A stretch of DNA of 64,000 bases from Brevibacterium sp. 239c. Lineage in GTDB: Bacteria > Actinomycetota > Actinomycetes > Actinomycetales > Brevibacteriaceae. The stretch is from the NCBI RefSeq assembly GCF_900169365.1, contig NZ_FXZH01000003.1:186001-250000 (forward strand), in the 5' to 3' direction. Made by a program: the position numbers and the translations under genes. Below are positions 45,958 through 54,031 of the stretch, one piece after another (the first letter of the stretch is position 1; each line of letters begins with the position of its first letter). The notes under the pieces were generated by a model. That model worked only from the letters and a program-made list of their open reading frames with translations, was not told where the DNA came from and did no database searches.

Positions 45958-47973
45958 TCAAGCCTGTCTGTACAGAGGATTGTCGTTTTCGGGTCCGTCG
46001 CCGCCGTACTGCCGGGAGAAGGAACGCAACCGCCAGGGTACAGAGACCACGACGACGTTGGGGACCAACAGCAGACGAGTGCGCAGCTTCAAAGCTACTT
46101 GGTTGTGCAGAATGTGTTCCCACCAGCGTCCCACGATGTATTGGGGAATGTAGACGATGACGAGGTCACGCGGGGACCTGCGGCGGATCGCGAGCACGTG
46201 TGCCAACAGCGGCCGGACCAGCTCTCGGTAGGGCGAATCGAGAACCGTCAGCGGCACAGGCAGAGCCATTTCGTTCCACTGCCGTTGCAGTGCCCCGGCC
46301 GAATCCTCATCGATGGCGACGGTGATGGCCTCGAGTTGGCTGGAACGGGTCACTCGGGCGTAGGAGAGAGCTCGCAGCGTCGGCTTGTTGATCTCATTGA
46401 CGACGACGATCGCGTGGGTATTCGACGGGATTGTCCGCGAGCCGCCGTCAGCCTCCGGGGCCAGTTCCCGGGCAACGCGCGAGTAGTGGCGGTGGATCGC
46501 GCCCATGATCAGGAACAGTCCGGCCATCGCCGCGACCGCGAGCCAGGCACCGGCGAGGAATTTGGAGACGATGACGACGAGCAGCACGCCAGAGGCGATG
46601 ATGCAGCCGGCCCCGTTGACGAGTCGATTGAGGTGCATCCGCACCCGCGCTTTCGAGTCGATGACCAGCCGCAGGCGCTTGTTCCAGTGCAGGACCATGC
46701 CCGCTTGTCCGACGACGAAGCTGGCGAAGACACCGACGAGGTAGAGCTGAATCAGCGTCGTCGCTGAGGCCCGGGATGCGATGACGAGCAGGATTGCGGC
46801 GAAGGCCAAGAGCAGGATGCCGTTGGAGAACGTCAGCCGGTCGCCCTTCGTCGCCAGCTGTCTGGGCAGGAATCCATCACGCGCCAGACGTGAGGCCAGA
46901 CCGGGGAATCCTTCGACGGCGGTGTTGGCGGCGACGAGCAGCACAAGGGCCGCGACGAGCACCACAACGTAGAACATCACGGGCGCGTTGTCGAAGATGG
47001 CGTGTGCCAGCTGTGCGAGGACGGGTTCCTGTTCGTATTCGGCACTGACCGCGCTGCCATCGGGTCGCACGAGGAAGAGATGAGGATCGTCGACGTATTT
47101 GACCCCGGTCACCGAAGCCAGATACGTCAGACCGGTGAGCATCATGGCCGCCAACAGGCCCGAGAGCAGCAGGGTGTTGCCGGCATTTTTGCCGCGTGGC
47201 TTCTTGAAGGCGGGCACCGCTGTGGCCACCGTCTGAACACCGGCCAATGCCACCGATCCCGAGGAGAAGGCACGTAGGACGATGAGAACCGTTGCCAGCC
47301 CCAGCGTGGCTTCGTCGTTGATTCCGCTGTGAGCGATGGTGTAGCCGGCTGTCTCCGCCTGTGGGAGGTCTCCGGCGCCGACCCGCAGCAGTCCCACACA
47401 CATGGTGAGGAAGACTGCGCCCAGAAACAGGTAAGTCGGGACTGCCAGCAGCACCGGCGTGGCACGTGAACCGCGCAGCCCGGCCAGGGTGATGAGCAGG
47501 ATCCCGATGATCGCCACGGGGACGCGGTAGGGGGCCAGGAGCGGGAAGGCCGTCGTGATGTAGGCCGCGAAGACCGTCATCGACACGGCCAGGGTCAGCA
47601 CGTAGTCCACCAGCAGAGCCGCGGCGACAACCAGACCGGCACGGGGTCCGAGGTTCTTCGATGCGACCTCGTAGTCACCGCCGCCGGAGGGGTAGGCCTT
47701 GACGTTGATGCGGTAGCAGGCGACGATCACGAGGATCACAGCGCCGACGGCCACACCGATCCAGGGCGCCACGGTGAGGGCGACGAGGGAGGTCAGGGAC
47801 AGCGCCAACAGGATCTCGTCGGGGGCATAGGCCACGGACGAGAGCATGTCGGAGGCGAAGACGGGCATCGCGATGCGCTTCTTCAGCGCCGGCGTACGCC
47901 TGTCCTCACTGCGGAAGGGCCGTCCAACGAGTAGTCTTTTGACGGCATCAGAAAAACTGCTGGCCACGGGCAC
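45958..47973 (-). CDS. APC-superfamily transporter, KimA-like potassium importer
   Basis: The protein (about 671 residues) has 12 membrane helices and a ~170-residue soluble C-terminal domain. Features resemble Bacillus KimA more than amino-acid permeases: RLLVGRPFRSED at the N-terminus, ASDMLSSVAYAPDEI, YPSGGGDYEVASKNLG, AFSSGSVALAGVQTVATAVPAF, and AANTAVEGFPGLASRLARDGFLPRQ. KimA is a high-affinity K+/H+ symporter. It is divergent from two RCK (TrkA-type) genes, which supports a potassium role. The start is GTG at 47973 or 47967; longer readings overlap trkA. Databases would call it an amino-acid permease. Confidence 0.75.
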   Translation of the reverse strand: MPVASSFSDAVKRLLVGRPFRSEDRRTPALKKRIAMPVFASDMLSSVAYAPDEILLALSLTSLVALTVAPWIGVAVGAVILVIVACYRINVKAYPSGGGDYEVASKNLGPRAGLVVAAALLVDYVLTLAVSMTVFAAYITTAFPLLAPYRVPVAIIGILLITLAGLRGSRATPVLLAVPTYLFLGAVFLTMCVGLLRVGAGDLPQAETAGYTIAHSGINDEATLGLATVLIVLRAFSSGSVALAGVQTVATAVPAFKKPRGKNAGNTLLLSGLLAAMMLTGLTYLASVTGVKYVDDPHLFLVRPDGSAVSAEYEQEPVLAQLAHAIFDNAPVMFYVVVLVAALVLLVAANTAVEGFPGLASRLARDGFLPRQLATKGDRLTFSNGILLLAFAAILLVIASRASATTLIQLYLVGVFASFVVGQAGMVLHWNKRLRLVIDSKARVRMHLNRLVNGAGCIIASGVLLVVIVSKFLAGAWLAVAAMAGLFLIMGAIHRHYSRVARELAPEADGGSRTIPSNTHAIVVVNEINKPTLRALSYARVTRSSQLEAITVAIDEDSAGALQRQWNEMALPVPLTVLDSPYRELVRPLLAHVLAIRRRSPRDLVIVYIPQYIVGRWWEHILHNQVALKLRTRLLLVPNVVVVSVPWRLRSFSRQYGGDGPENDNPLYRQA

Positions 47974-48004
47974 TAATGGTAGATCAATGCGGAGAGGATT
48001 ACCC

Positions 48005-48676
48005 ATGCACTTCGTGATTATGGGCTGCGGGCGAGTCGGAGCGTCCTTGGCCAAAGCCCTCGATGCTAACGGGCACTCGGTGGCAGTGGTCGACCGCGAC
48101 CCCGATGCATTCCTCAAGCTCGGTCGAGATTTCAGCGGTTCCACCATCACAGGCATCGGGTTCGACCGTGAGACTCTGTCTCAGGCGAAGACCTCGGACG
48201 CCTATGCCTTCGCCGCCGTGTCCAGCGGCGACAATTCCAATATCCTCGCCGCGCGTGTCGCCCGGGAGACCTTCGGCGTGGCCAACGTCGCTGCCAGAAT
48301 CTACGATCCCAACCGTGCCCAGGTCTTTGAGCGACTGGGCATTCCGACCGTTCCCACGGTGCGGTGGACAGCCGATCAAGTGATGCGCAAACTCGTTCCG
48401 CAGGGATCGATCACCGAATTCCGCGAGCCCTCCGGCAGGCTCGTTCTCGCCGAAGTCCATCTCGATCCCGGCTGGGTGGCCAGGCCCATCAGGGAGATTG
48501 AGACGAGGACCAAGGCCCGCGTCGCCTACGTCACTCGACTCTCCGAGGGCATCCTCGCTCATGAGGATCTGCTCCTCCAGGACGGGGACCTGGTTCATCT
48601 GATGTGTCCGGTGGACCGCCTCGGCGAGATCGAGAAGATTCTGGACCAGCCGGTGCGAGCAATGGAGGAAGAATGA
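48005..48676 (+). CDS. trkA: TrkA/RCK potassium-uptake regulatory subunit 1
   Basis: This 223-residue protein has an N-terminal Rossmann RCK-N domain (FVIMGCGRVGASLAKALDANGHSVAVVDRD) and a C-terminal RCK-C domain (LAEVHLDPGWVARPIREIE...GDLVHLMCPVDRLGEIEKIL). RCK proteins bind nucleotides such as NAD(H), ATP or cyclic di-AMP and gate K+ transporters. The start is the ATG at 48005, with GGAGAGG upstream. It is coupled to the second RCK gene by an ATGA overlap, like ceoB-ceoC of mycobacteria. No TrkH/KtrB pore is in the window. Confidence 0.9.
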   Translation: MHFVIMGCGRVGASLAKALDANGHSVAVVDRDPDAFLKLGRDFSGSTITGIGFDRETLSQAKTSDAYAFAAVSSGDNSNILAARVARETFGVANVAARIYDPNRAQVFERLGIPTVPTVRWTADQVMRKLVPQGSITEFREPSGRLVLAEVHLDPGWVARPIREIETRTKARVAYVTRLSEGILAHEDLLLQDGDLVHLMCPVDRLGEIEKILDQPVRAMEEE

Positions 48677-49338
48677 GAGTCGTCATCGCAGGGGCAGGGT
48701 CAGTCGGTCGGTCAGTGGCCCGGGAGCTCCTCGACAAGAAGCACTCGGTCATGCTCATCGATCAGAGCAAGGAAGCTCTGGGTCATGAGCGCATACCGGG
48801 TGCCGAATGGCTGCTCTCGGATGCCTGCGAGCTGGCTGGATTGGGCGAGGCCAAACTCGAAGAGGCCGATGTCGTCGTCGCCGCGACCGGTGATGACAAG
48901 ACAAATCTCGTTCTGTCGCTGTTGGCCAAGACGGAGTTCGGTGTTCCGCGCACCGTTTCGCGGGTGAATAATCCGAAGAACGAGTGGCTCTTCGACGAGA
49001 ACTGGGGCGTCGACGTGGCGGTGTCGACTCCGCGACTGATGACTGCCCTGGTCGAGGAGGCTGTCGAGGTCGGCGGCCTTGTGCATCTGATGAGCTTCGA
49101 ACGTGGCCAGGCGGGACTGATGGAGTTCACCGTCCACGAATCCTCCGCGCTCGTCGCCTCACGGATCGGCGACATCGCCTTCCCACTCGACACTGTGCTC
49201 GTCGCCGTCATCCGCAACTCGCGGGCATTCGCGCCCAGCTCCGATGACGTGATCGAAGCAGGAGACGAGCTGTTCTTCCTCTCCTCACCGGATCAGGAAG
49301 GCGCACTGCTCGAACTGCTGCAGGCTCCCGCCGAATGA
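48673..49338 (+). CDS. trkA: TrkA/RCK potassium-uptake regulatory subunit 2
   Basis: This 221-residue protein repeats the RCK-N plus RCK-C build: VVIAGAGSVGRSVARELLDKKHSVMLIDQS, then ADVVVAATGDDKTNLVLSLLAKTEFG, with the C-terminal part LMEFTVHESSALVASRIGDIAFPLDTVLVAVIRN. GGAGGA lies in the end of the first gene, 4 bases before this ATG. Two RCK proteins side by side probably form hetero- or homo-octameric gates. Its stop is part of the palindrome TGAGCTCA shared with the convergent OB-fold gene. Confidence 0.9.
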   Translation: MRVVIAGAGSVGRSVARELLDKKHSVMLIDQSKEALGHERIPGAEWLLSDACELAGLGEAKLEEADVVVAATGDDKTNLVLSLLAKTEFGVPRTVSRVNNPKNEWLFDENWGVDVAVSTPRLMTALVEEAVEVGGLVHLMSFERGQAGLMEFTVHESSALVASRIGDIAFPLDTVLVAVIRNSRAFAPSSDDVIEAGDELFFLSSPDQEGALLELLQAPAE

Positions 49339-49340
49339 GC

Positions 49341-49715
49341 TCACTCGTGGTCGTCGCGGGTATGGATCAGTTCATAGACCGGGTTGTGGGCCTTCAACGC
49401 TCCGTCGTGAGCGCAGAAGCGCCCCTCTAGGACGATCAGGGCACCGGGTCTGATTCCACTGATCTCACGGCGGCCCAAGAACTGTGCGTGGACCTCCCCG
49501 GTCCCATCGGCAACCGTGATGTGCAGACTAGGATTGTATCCGCTGCATGACTGCGTCACAGCGCTGACGACACCGGCGACCCTCGACATCTGCCGTGGGT
49601 TGAGGTCCTGGACGCTGATGACGCCAGGAATCTGGGACACCAGTCTCAGGTCGGCCCGGGCCTCAGCATCTCTGGAGCCGAAGTCACGCATGAAGCGTGT
49701 GATGACGTCCAGCAT
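49341..49715 (-). CDS. OB-fold nucleic-acid-binding protein
   Basis: This 124-residue protein has a single OB fold (MSRVAGVVSAVTQSCSGYNPSLHITVADGTGEVHAQFLGRREISGIRPGALIVLEGRFCAHDGALKAHNPVYELI broken by short loops). This matches the actinobacterial OB-fold protein regularly found beside DUF3710 and dut. No function is established. It starts 5 bases after the DUF3710 stop, so dut, DUF3710 and this gene form one transcript. Confidence 0.82.
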   Translation of the reverse strand: MLDVITRFMRDFGSRDAEARADLRLVSQIPGVISVQDLNPRQMSRVAGVVSAVTQSCSGYNPSLHITVADGTGEVHAQFLGRREISGIRPGALIVLEGRFCAHDGALKAHNPVYELIHTRDDHE

Positions 49716-49720
49716 GGGAC

Positions 49721-50590
49721 TCAGCGAACCTCGGTGATTTCCGGGCCGCGTTCAAACGGATTGAGTTCGTCCTTGTTCTCGTCCCCAGCCTCGTCCTCAG
49801 GATCTCCGTCGACCTCGGGCGCGGTGAGCACGATGAGCTCGCGTGGAGCCATCGCCTCCTGTCCTCTGTCGACGATGACGCCGCGGAAGAGTGCACTGAG
49901 TTCGGACCGGATCTCTTCGTTCGTGACGGCCTTGCCGGAGAACACCGCACGGACGAACCAGCGTGGTCCGTCGACTCCGGCGAAGCGCATGGAACGCTTT
50001 CCAGGTCGGCCGTCCTCGGTTTTGGCGGGAACTTCGACTGCGAGTTCTCGGCCCAGTGAGGTGTGCAGCTCCGAGGCTTCACCACCCTGGGAGGTGACTC
50101 CGTCCGCCAACTGTTTGCGCACGGTGTTCCACAGGCCCTCTGAGCGTGGTGTTGCGAAGGCCTGCAGCTGGATCCCGCCGCCTTCATGAATGAGTGTCAC
50201 TGCCAGCACGCGCTGAGAGTCGTCGTCGGTGTCCAGGCGCACCTGCATGCCGTCGACAACGGGCACCTTGAGAGCGCCCAAGTCGAGTCGGTTGAGCTCA
50301 GGGAAGTCTTCTGCAGCGTCGAACGGGCCCTTCTCTGCACGATCGTAGGGAGCTGACTTCTCGAGCAGGGCCTCCTCGTCGAGCTCGTCGTCGCTCGTCA
50401 TGTCCTCGGAGTCTTCGTCGATCTTCGCGTCAGCGGTTGCGCTCGTGGCGGTCTCATCCGAGTCAGTGTCGGCGGAGTCGCCGGCGTCTGTGTCATTTGT
50501 CACAGCATCGTCGACGCCGTGCTCCTCGTCGACGGTGTCGTCGATCTTCTCAGCGGAGGATTTTTTGGAGAATCGGGAGAACAGTCCCAT
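49721..50590 (-). CDS. DUF3710 family protein
   Basis: This 289-residue protein has a charged N-terminus (KKSSAEKIDD and long Asp/Glu/Thr stretches to residue ~75) and a conserved domain beginning YDRAEKGPFDAAEDFPELNRLDLGALKVPVVDGMQVRLD. It ends with a low-complexity acidic tail. It is an actinobacterial protein of unknown function that always neighbours dut and the OB-fold gene. It lies 6 bases after the dut stop. Confidence 0.87.
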   Translation of the reverse strand: MGLFSRFSKKSSAEKIDDTVDEEHGVDDAVTNDTDAGDSADTDSDETATSATADAKIDEDSEDMTSDDELDEEALLEKSAPYDRAEKGPFDAAEDFPELNRLDLGALKVPVVDGMQVRLDTDDDSQRVLAVTLIHEGGGIQLQAFATPRSEGLWNTVRKQLADGVTSQGGEASELHTSLGRELAVEVPAKTEDGRPGKRSMRFAGVDGPRWFVRAVFSGKAVTNEEIRSELSALFRGVIVDRGQEAMAPRELIVLTAPEVDGDPEDEAGDENKDELNPFERGPEITEVR

Positions 50591-50596
50591 GGTCGT

Positions 50597-51070
50597 TCAC
50601 ACCTCTCTCTCGGTCAGACCTGCTTGTACTCCACCTGTGGAGCCGAAGCCCCCTGCGCCGCGATCGCTGTCGTCCAGCGAATCGACCAGGGTGAAGTCTG
50701 CTTGTTTGATTTCTTGGATGATGAGCTGAGCAATACGGTCTCCACGCGAGATGCGCACAGGGACCCGCGCATCCAGGTTGATCAGCGGCACCTTGATCTC
50801 ACCACGGTAACCGGCGTCGATCGTGCCTGGAGCATTGATCACGGTGACCCCGTGTTTGCTCGAGAGACCCGAGCGCGGATGGACGAATCCGGCGCAACGG
50901 TCAGGAAGGGCGATCGCGATGCCGGTGGGCACGACCTTCCGTTCGAATGGTTCGAGGACGCAGTCGATGGCTGAGCACAGATCGGCACCTGCATCGGACG
51001 CGTGCGCGTACGAGGGAGGTGTCATGCCTGCATCGAGCAGCTTGAGGTCAATCTTCAGGATTCCTGCCAC
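50597..51070 (-). CDS. dut: Deoxyuridine 5'-triphosphate nucleotidohydrolase
   Basis: Dut hydrolyses dUTP to dUMP, preventing uracil incorporation into DNA and supplying dUMP for thymidylate. The 157-residue trimeric enzyme shows the five motifs: SDAGADLCSA, HPRSGLSSKHG, INAPGTIDAGYRGEIKVPLIN, RISRGDRIAQLIIQ, and the C-terminal GGFGSTGG that closes the active site. First gene of the dut-DUF3710-OB operon. Confidence 0.96.
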   Translation of the reverse strand: MAGILKIDLKLLDAGMTPPSYAHASDAGADLCSAIDCVLEPFERKVVPTGIAIALPDRCAGFVHPRSGLSSKHGVTVINAPGTIDAGYRGEIKVPLINLDARVPVRISRGDRIAQLIIQEIKQADFTLVDSLDDSDRGAGGFGSTGGVQAGLTEREV

Positions 51071-51134
51071 AAAGAAGCACTCTAATGCCGAAGCCTGAGC
51101 GCTTCCAAAAAGTCCGTTATGGGAGAATGGCCAT

Positions 51135-51590
51135 ATGGCAACGACTCAACCCGAAACACGCGTGGTCTACACGGAAAAACTCGGCCCATCCATCGGCATG
51201 TGGATTCTCATTGTGATCGCTGCGGCTTCGACCGCGCTCATGGTCCTGCCGGTGTGGAAGGCTGGCACCATCATCCTTCCGGTGATCAGCTTCGTCCTCT
51301 TGGCGTGGTGGCTGCGTTCACTCGGGATCTCGATCATCGTCACCGAACAGCAGCTCTTCGTCGGTGACGCACATATCGATCGCCGTTTTGTAGTTGATGC
51401 CACCGGCTACGACGCCGAAGGTGCACGGACCGCGCGAGGTACGGGCCTCGACGCTCGAGCCTTCCTCATGCTGCGCCCTTGGGCCAAGTCTGCGGTGCGG
51501 ATCGACATTCACGATGAGACCGACCCGACGCCCTACTGGCTGGTTTCGAGCAAACGGCCGATGGAGCTCGCCGCAGCGCTCAAGCCCTGA
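51135..51590 (+). CDS. DUF3093 family membrane protein
   Basis: This 151-residue protein has two adjacent membrane helices near the N-terminus (SIGMWILIVIAAASTALMVLPVW and TIILPVISFVLLAWWL), then a soluble domain ending TPYWLVSSKRPMELAAALKP. It belongs to DUF3093, conserved across actinobacteria next to dut and DUF4193. Function is unknown. Its stop lies inside a 16-bp perfect tandem duplication. Confidence 0.88.
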   Translation: MATTQPETRVVYTEKLGPSIGMWILIVIAAASTALMVLPVWKAGTIILPVISFVLLAWWLRSLGISIIVTEQQLFVGDAHIDRRFVVDATGYDAEGARTARGTGLDARAFLMLRPWAKSAVRIDIHDETDPTPYWLVSSKRPMELAAALKP

Positions 51591-51675
51591 GCCTCACAAG
51601 CCCTGAGCCTCACCACCTCACAGCACTTGCTTCGATCACGCTGACGCACCGGAACTCACGCTGAAGCACCCGAAC
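51582..51675. repeat. Two short tandem duplications at the DUF3093 3' end
   Basis: AAGCCCTGAGCCTCAC is duplicated without mismatch at 51582-51597 and 51598-51613; the first copy contains the DUF3093 stop codon (51588-51590). Further on, TCACGCTGACGCACCGGAAC (51636-51655) is repeated as TCACGCTGAAGCACCCGAAC (51656-51675), 18 of 20 bases identical. Confidence 0.85.
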
Positions 51676-51697
51676 CAGAACCCATCCGAGACACAGA

Positions 51698-51721
51698 AAC
51701 GCGCCCCGACAAGGGCGCGTT
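51698..51721. terminator. Bidirectional terminator between DUF3093 and DUF4193 genes
   Basis: AACGCGCCC (51698-51706) pairs with GGGCGCGTT (51713-51721). T-rich sequence follows on both strands (TCTTG and TTCTGT), so it can end both convergent genes. Confidence 0.7.
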
Positions 51722-51743
51722 CTTGTATCTTCCGACAGCCGAT

Positions 51744-52043
51744 TCAGCCAGCACAGTCCGTGCAGATGGGGACTCCGCCTTCTTCGCTCGCCAGCTGTGA
51801 GCGATGGCGAACCAAGAAGCATTCCATACAGGTGAACTCGTCATTCTGCTTGGGCAGCACTCGAACGGAGAGCTCTTCGTTCGACAGGTCCGCACCGGGG
51901 AGTTCGAACCCTTCCGCAACTGCAGTCTCGTCTTCGTCAATCTTGCTTGCCTGCGCCTGCGAGCGTGAAGCCTTCAGCTGTTCAATCGAATCGCTTTTGA
52001 TTTCATCGTCTTGCTTACGAGGTGCGTCGTAATCCGTTGCCAT
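51744..52043 (-). CDS. DUF4193 zinc-ribbon protein
   Basis: This 99-residue protein has an acidic/Ser-rich N-terminus (MATDYDAPRKQDDEIKSDSIEQ) and a C-terminal zinc ribbon CMEC...CTDC. It is the conserved actinobacterial DUF4193 family; no function is proven, though the ribbon suggests nucleic-acid or transcription-related binding. The start is the ATG at 52043; longer readings are not supported. Confidence 0.9.
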   Translation of the reverse strand: MATDYDAPRKQDDEIKSDSIEQLKASRSQAQASKIDEDETAVAEGFELPGADLSNEELSVRVLPKQNDEFTCMECFLVRHRSQLASEEGGVPICTDCAG

Positions 52044-52329
52044 ATGGCCCATCGCTCTCTGTCGGGTGTGCTCAAGAGGTTTTTCAGCCCCTCTCGCCAA
52101 ACGTGTCCCCAGCATTGTGCACTGTATGGGTGCTGTTGGCAAGATCAGATCGTCCATGTTCATTGTGATTCTCGTCACCGGCGAGTCGGTATGCGACGGG
52201 CTGCACATACGACTCTCGAAAAGCTCTGCGAGAATGCATAAGTCGAATAGCGCCGATAGCATGTAGTCGGTGAATGAAACTGGGATCGCCCCATGCGTGG
52301 GAGACGGCCCGAGGAAGGACGAATACACG

Positions 52330-52557
52330 ATGAGTGAATTCGCAAATCAACTCGATACCAGGATCGACGATGTCCGTCATCGCATTCATGAAGCTCGGTC
52401 CAATGGGGACGACTACCTCGTCGAGACCCTGATCGACGACCTGCAGAATCTCTTGGAACTTGCCGATCGCAACGATGTGGACACTGGTCCGATCGCCGCG
52501 GTCATCACAGCAGAGACCGGAGCGATTCCCGTCATTCCCGCACCGGAAGAGTCCTGA
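52330..52557 (+). CDS. Small hypothetical protein, likely helical
   Basis: This 75-residue acidic protein (SEFANQLDTRIDDVRHRIHEARSNGD; VETLIDDLQNLLELADRNDVDTG) has heptad-like spacing and probably forms a coiled coil. It has no membrane segment or cysteines. GGAAGGA lies about 10 bases before the ATG. I do not recognise a family. It is followed by a strong terminator. Confidence 0.65.
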   Translation: MSEFANQLDTRIDDVRHRIHEARSNGDDYLVETLIDDLQNLLELADRNDVDTGPIAAVITAETGAIPVIPAPEES

Positions 52558-52579
52558 CTCACCGGGCAGACTGACACCG

Positions 52580-52618
52580 AAAATCCCTTCCCTGCACAAC
52601 TGGCAGGGGAGGGATTTT
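52580..52618. terminator. Strong rho-independent terminator between the small gene and ferrochelatase
   Basis: AAAATCCCTTCCCTGC (52580-52595) pairs with GCAGGGGAGGGATTTT (52603-52618), 16 bp with one G-U pair, ending in TTTT. It serves the small gene and, on the reverse strand, the ferrochelatase gene. Confidence 0.85.
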
Positions 52619-52651
52619 CGTATCTCCAGGAACCCTCGGAGGGCGTTTGGT

Positions 52652-53758
52652 TCAGACTGTCCAGTTCGGCTCGGTCGCCCGTTCGATGCGTCCGCGACAA
52701 CACTCGATGCTGCACGCGCCGCTGCCCGGCACTAGCGCAGCAGAGCCGGGAATGGTCGGAGCCGGAGGCTGTTCGTTGCGAAGCTGTGCGATTCTCTCCT
52801 CGACCAGGTCAACGAGTCCCGATACGAACAGCGGATGCGTTCCGACGGTGGCAACACGGGTGAAGGCGAAGCCGAGTTCGGCAGCCGTCTCCTTCGCCTC
52901 GGTATCGAGATCGAAGACGACCTCCATGTGATCGGAGATGAACCCGATCGGAACGAGGACCACCCCGGTGACACCGTCGGCGGCGAGTTCCGTCATCCGA
53001 TCGTTGACGTCCGGCTCGAGCCACGGCACCTCCGGCGCCCCCGAACGAGAGCAGTACACCAACTCGGCGGGAAGCACTTGGGACGCTGGCAGCCCATCCA
53101 TGAGGTGGGCCATGAGCTCTTCGTGCTGTGCGCGATAGCCGCTGGTCTCCACCGCGGAGGCGTCCTGCATGACATTTGGGATCGAATGTGTGACGAAGAG
53201 GATCCGATGCTGCTTCGCGTCAAGAGCACCGACCTGCTTCGAGAAGTCGTCGAGCCCCTCTTTGAGCAGGAGCGCACACGCGTCGGCATATCCGGGGTGG
53301 TTGTAGAACTGCCGGATCTTATCGATCGTGACGGTCGTGCCCTCGGCAGACAGCTCCTCGATGGTCTTGGCAAAGTCTTCGCGGTACTGACGGCACGAAG
53401 AATACGACGAGTACGCCGAGGTGTCGATGGACAGGAATCGAGTTCGACCGGCCTGCGACTCGGCACGCACCTCGTCGGTCAGATACGGTGCCCAGTTGCG
53501 GTTGCCCCAGATGAGCGGGGTGTCGATGCCGCGACGATCAAGCTCTTCTCGCAGAGCCTGCAGAAGCGCCTTGTTCTGATCATTGATGGGCGACTTTCCG
53601 CCGAATCCGTAATAGTGCTCACCTACTTCTTCGAGTCGCTCCTCCGGTATTCCGCGACCGGCGGTGACGTTCTTGAGGAAAGGGACGACTTCTTCTGGAG
53701 CCTCCGGTCCCCCGAATGACATGAGGACGAGAGAGTCAATGGGTTCAGTGTTATTCAC
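52652..53758 (-). CDS. cpfC: Coproporphyrin III ferrochelatase
   Basis: The enzyme inserts iron into coproporphyrin III. The 368-residue protein has the family pattern LVLMSFGGPEAPEEV, LFVTHSIPNVM with the metal-binding His, and PIGFISDHMEVVFDLDTEA with the second active-site region. The C-terminus carries a cysteine cluster (GACSIECCRG) where some actinobacterial ferrochelatases ligate a [2Fe-2S] cluster. The start is GTG at 53758; a -10-like TAAAAT (53767-53772) lies 8 bases upstream, so the mRNA may be leaderless. It completes the hemE-cgoX-cpfC-hemQ pathway. Confidence 0.93.
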   Translation of the reverse strand: MNNTEPIDSLVLMSFGGPEAPEEVVPFLKNVTAGRGIPEERLEEVGEHYYGFGGKSPINDQNKALLQALREELDRRGIDTPLIWGNRNWAPYLTDEVRAESQAGRTRFLSIDTSAYSSYSSCRQYREDFAKTIEELSAEGTTVTIDKIRQFYNHPGYADACALLLKEGLDDFSKQVGALDAKQHRILFVTHSIPNVMQDASAVETSGYRAQHEELMAHLMDGLPASQVLPAELVYCSRSGAPEVPWLEPDVNDRMTELAADGVTGVVLVPIGFISDHMEVVFDLDTEAKETAAELGFAFTRVATVGTHPLFVSGLVDLVEERIAQLRNEQPPAPTIPGSAALVPGSGACSIECCRGRIERATEPNWTV

Positions 53759-53832
53759 AGTTACAGATTTTACAGCCTGTAGAGGGTCCGTGCCTGTTGT
53801 CCGCCCTGTGAGTCAGTTCCACTCACGGATCA

Positions 53833-53898
53833 GACCTGCCCAGTCCCTCAAGCAGACCGATTCAGGACCTCAAGCAGACCGGCTCAAGCTCTCGAGCA
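53833..53898. repeat. Three 22-nt tandem repeats upstream of sepH
   Basis: Units at 53833-53854, 53855-53876 and 53877-53898 each start AGACC and end CAAGC or GAGC. The second and third share AGACCG. The unit recalls the AGACC repeats after the ectoine-hydrolase-like gene and acnA. Confidence 0.75.
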
Positions 53899-54031
53899 GA
53901 GTGTTCACCGACCGAACCGGCCAGCCAAGCGCCGATGAGAGCCGTGATTTCGCGACTCGCGCGCAAATCTGCCCTGCTCGTGTGCCCGGACGTGACACGA
54001 TGCAGGGAGACGCGATAAAGGAGCTTAAGGC

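Noticed and set aside
47974..48156. Long N-terminus of the KimA-like frame reaching into trkA
   Set aside because: The sequence is low-quality Ser/Arg-rich and antisense to the start of trkA. KimA-like proteins begin at RLLVGRPF, close to the GTG starts at 47973/47967.
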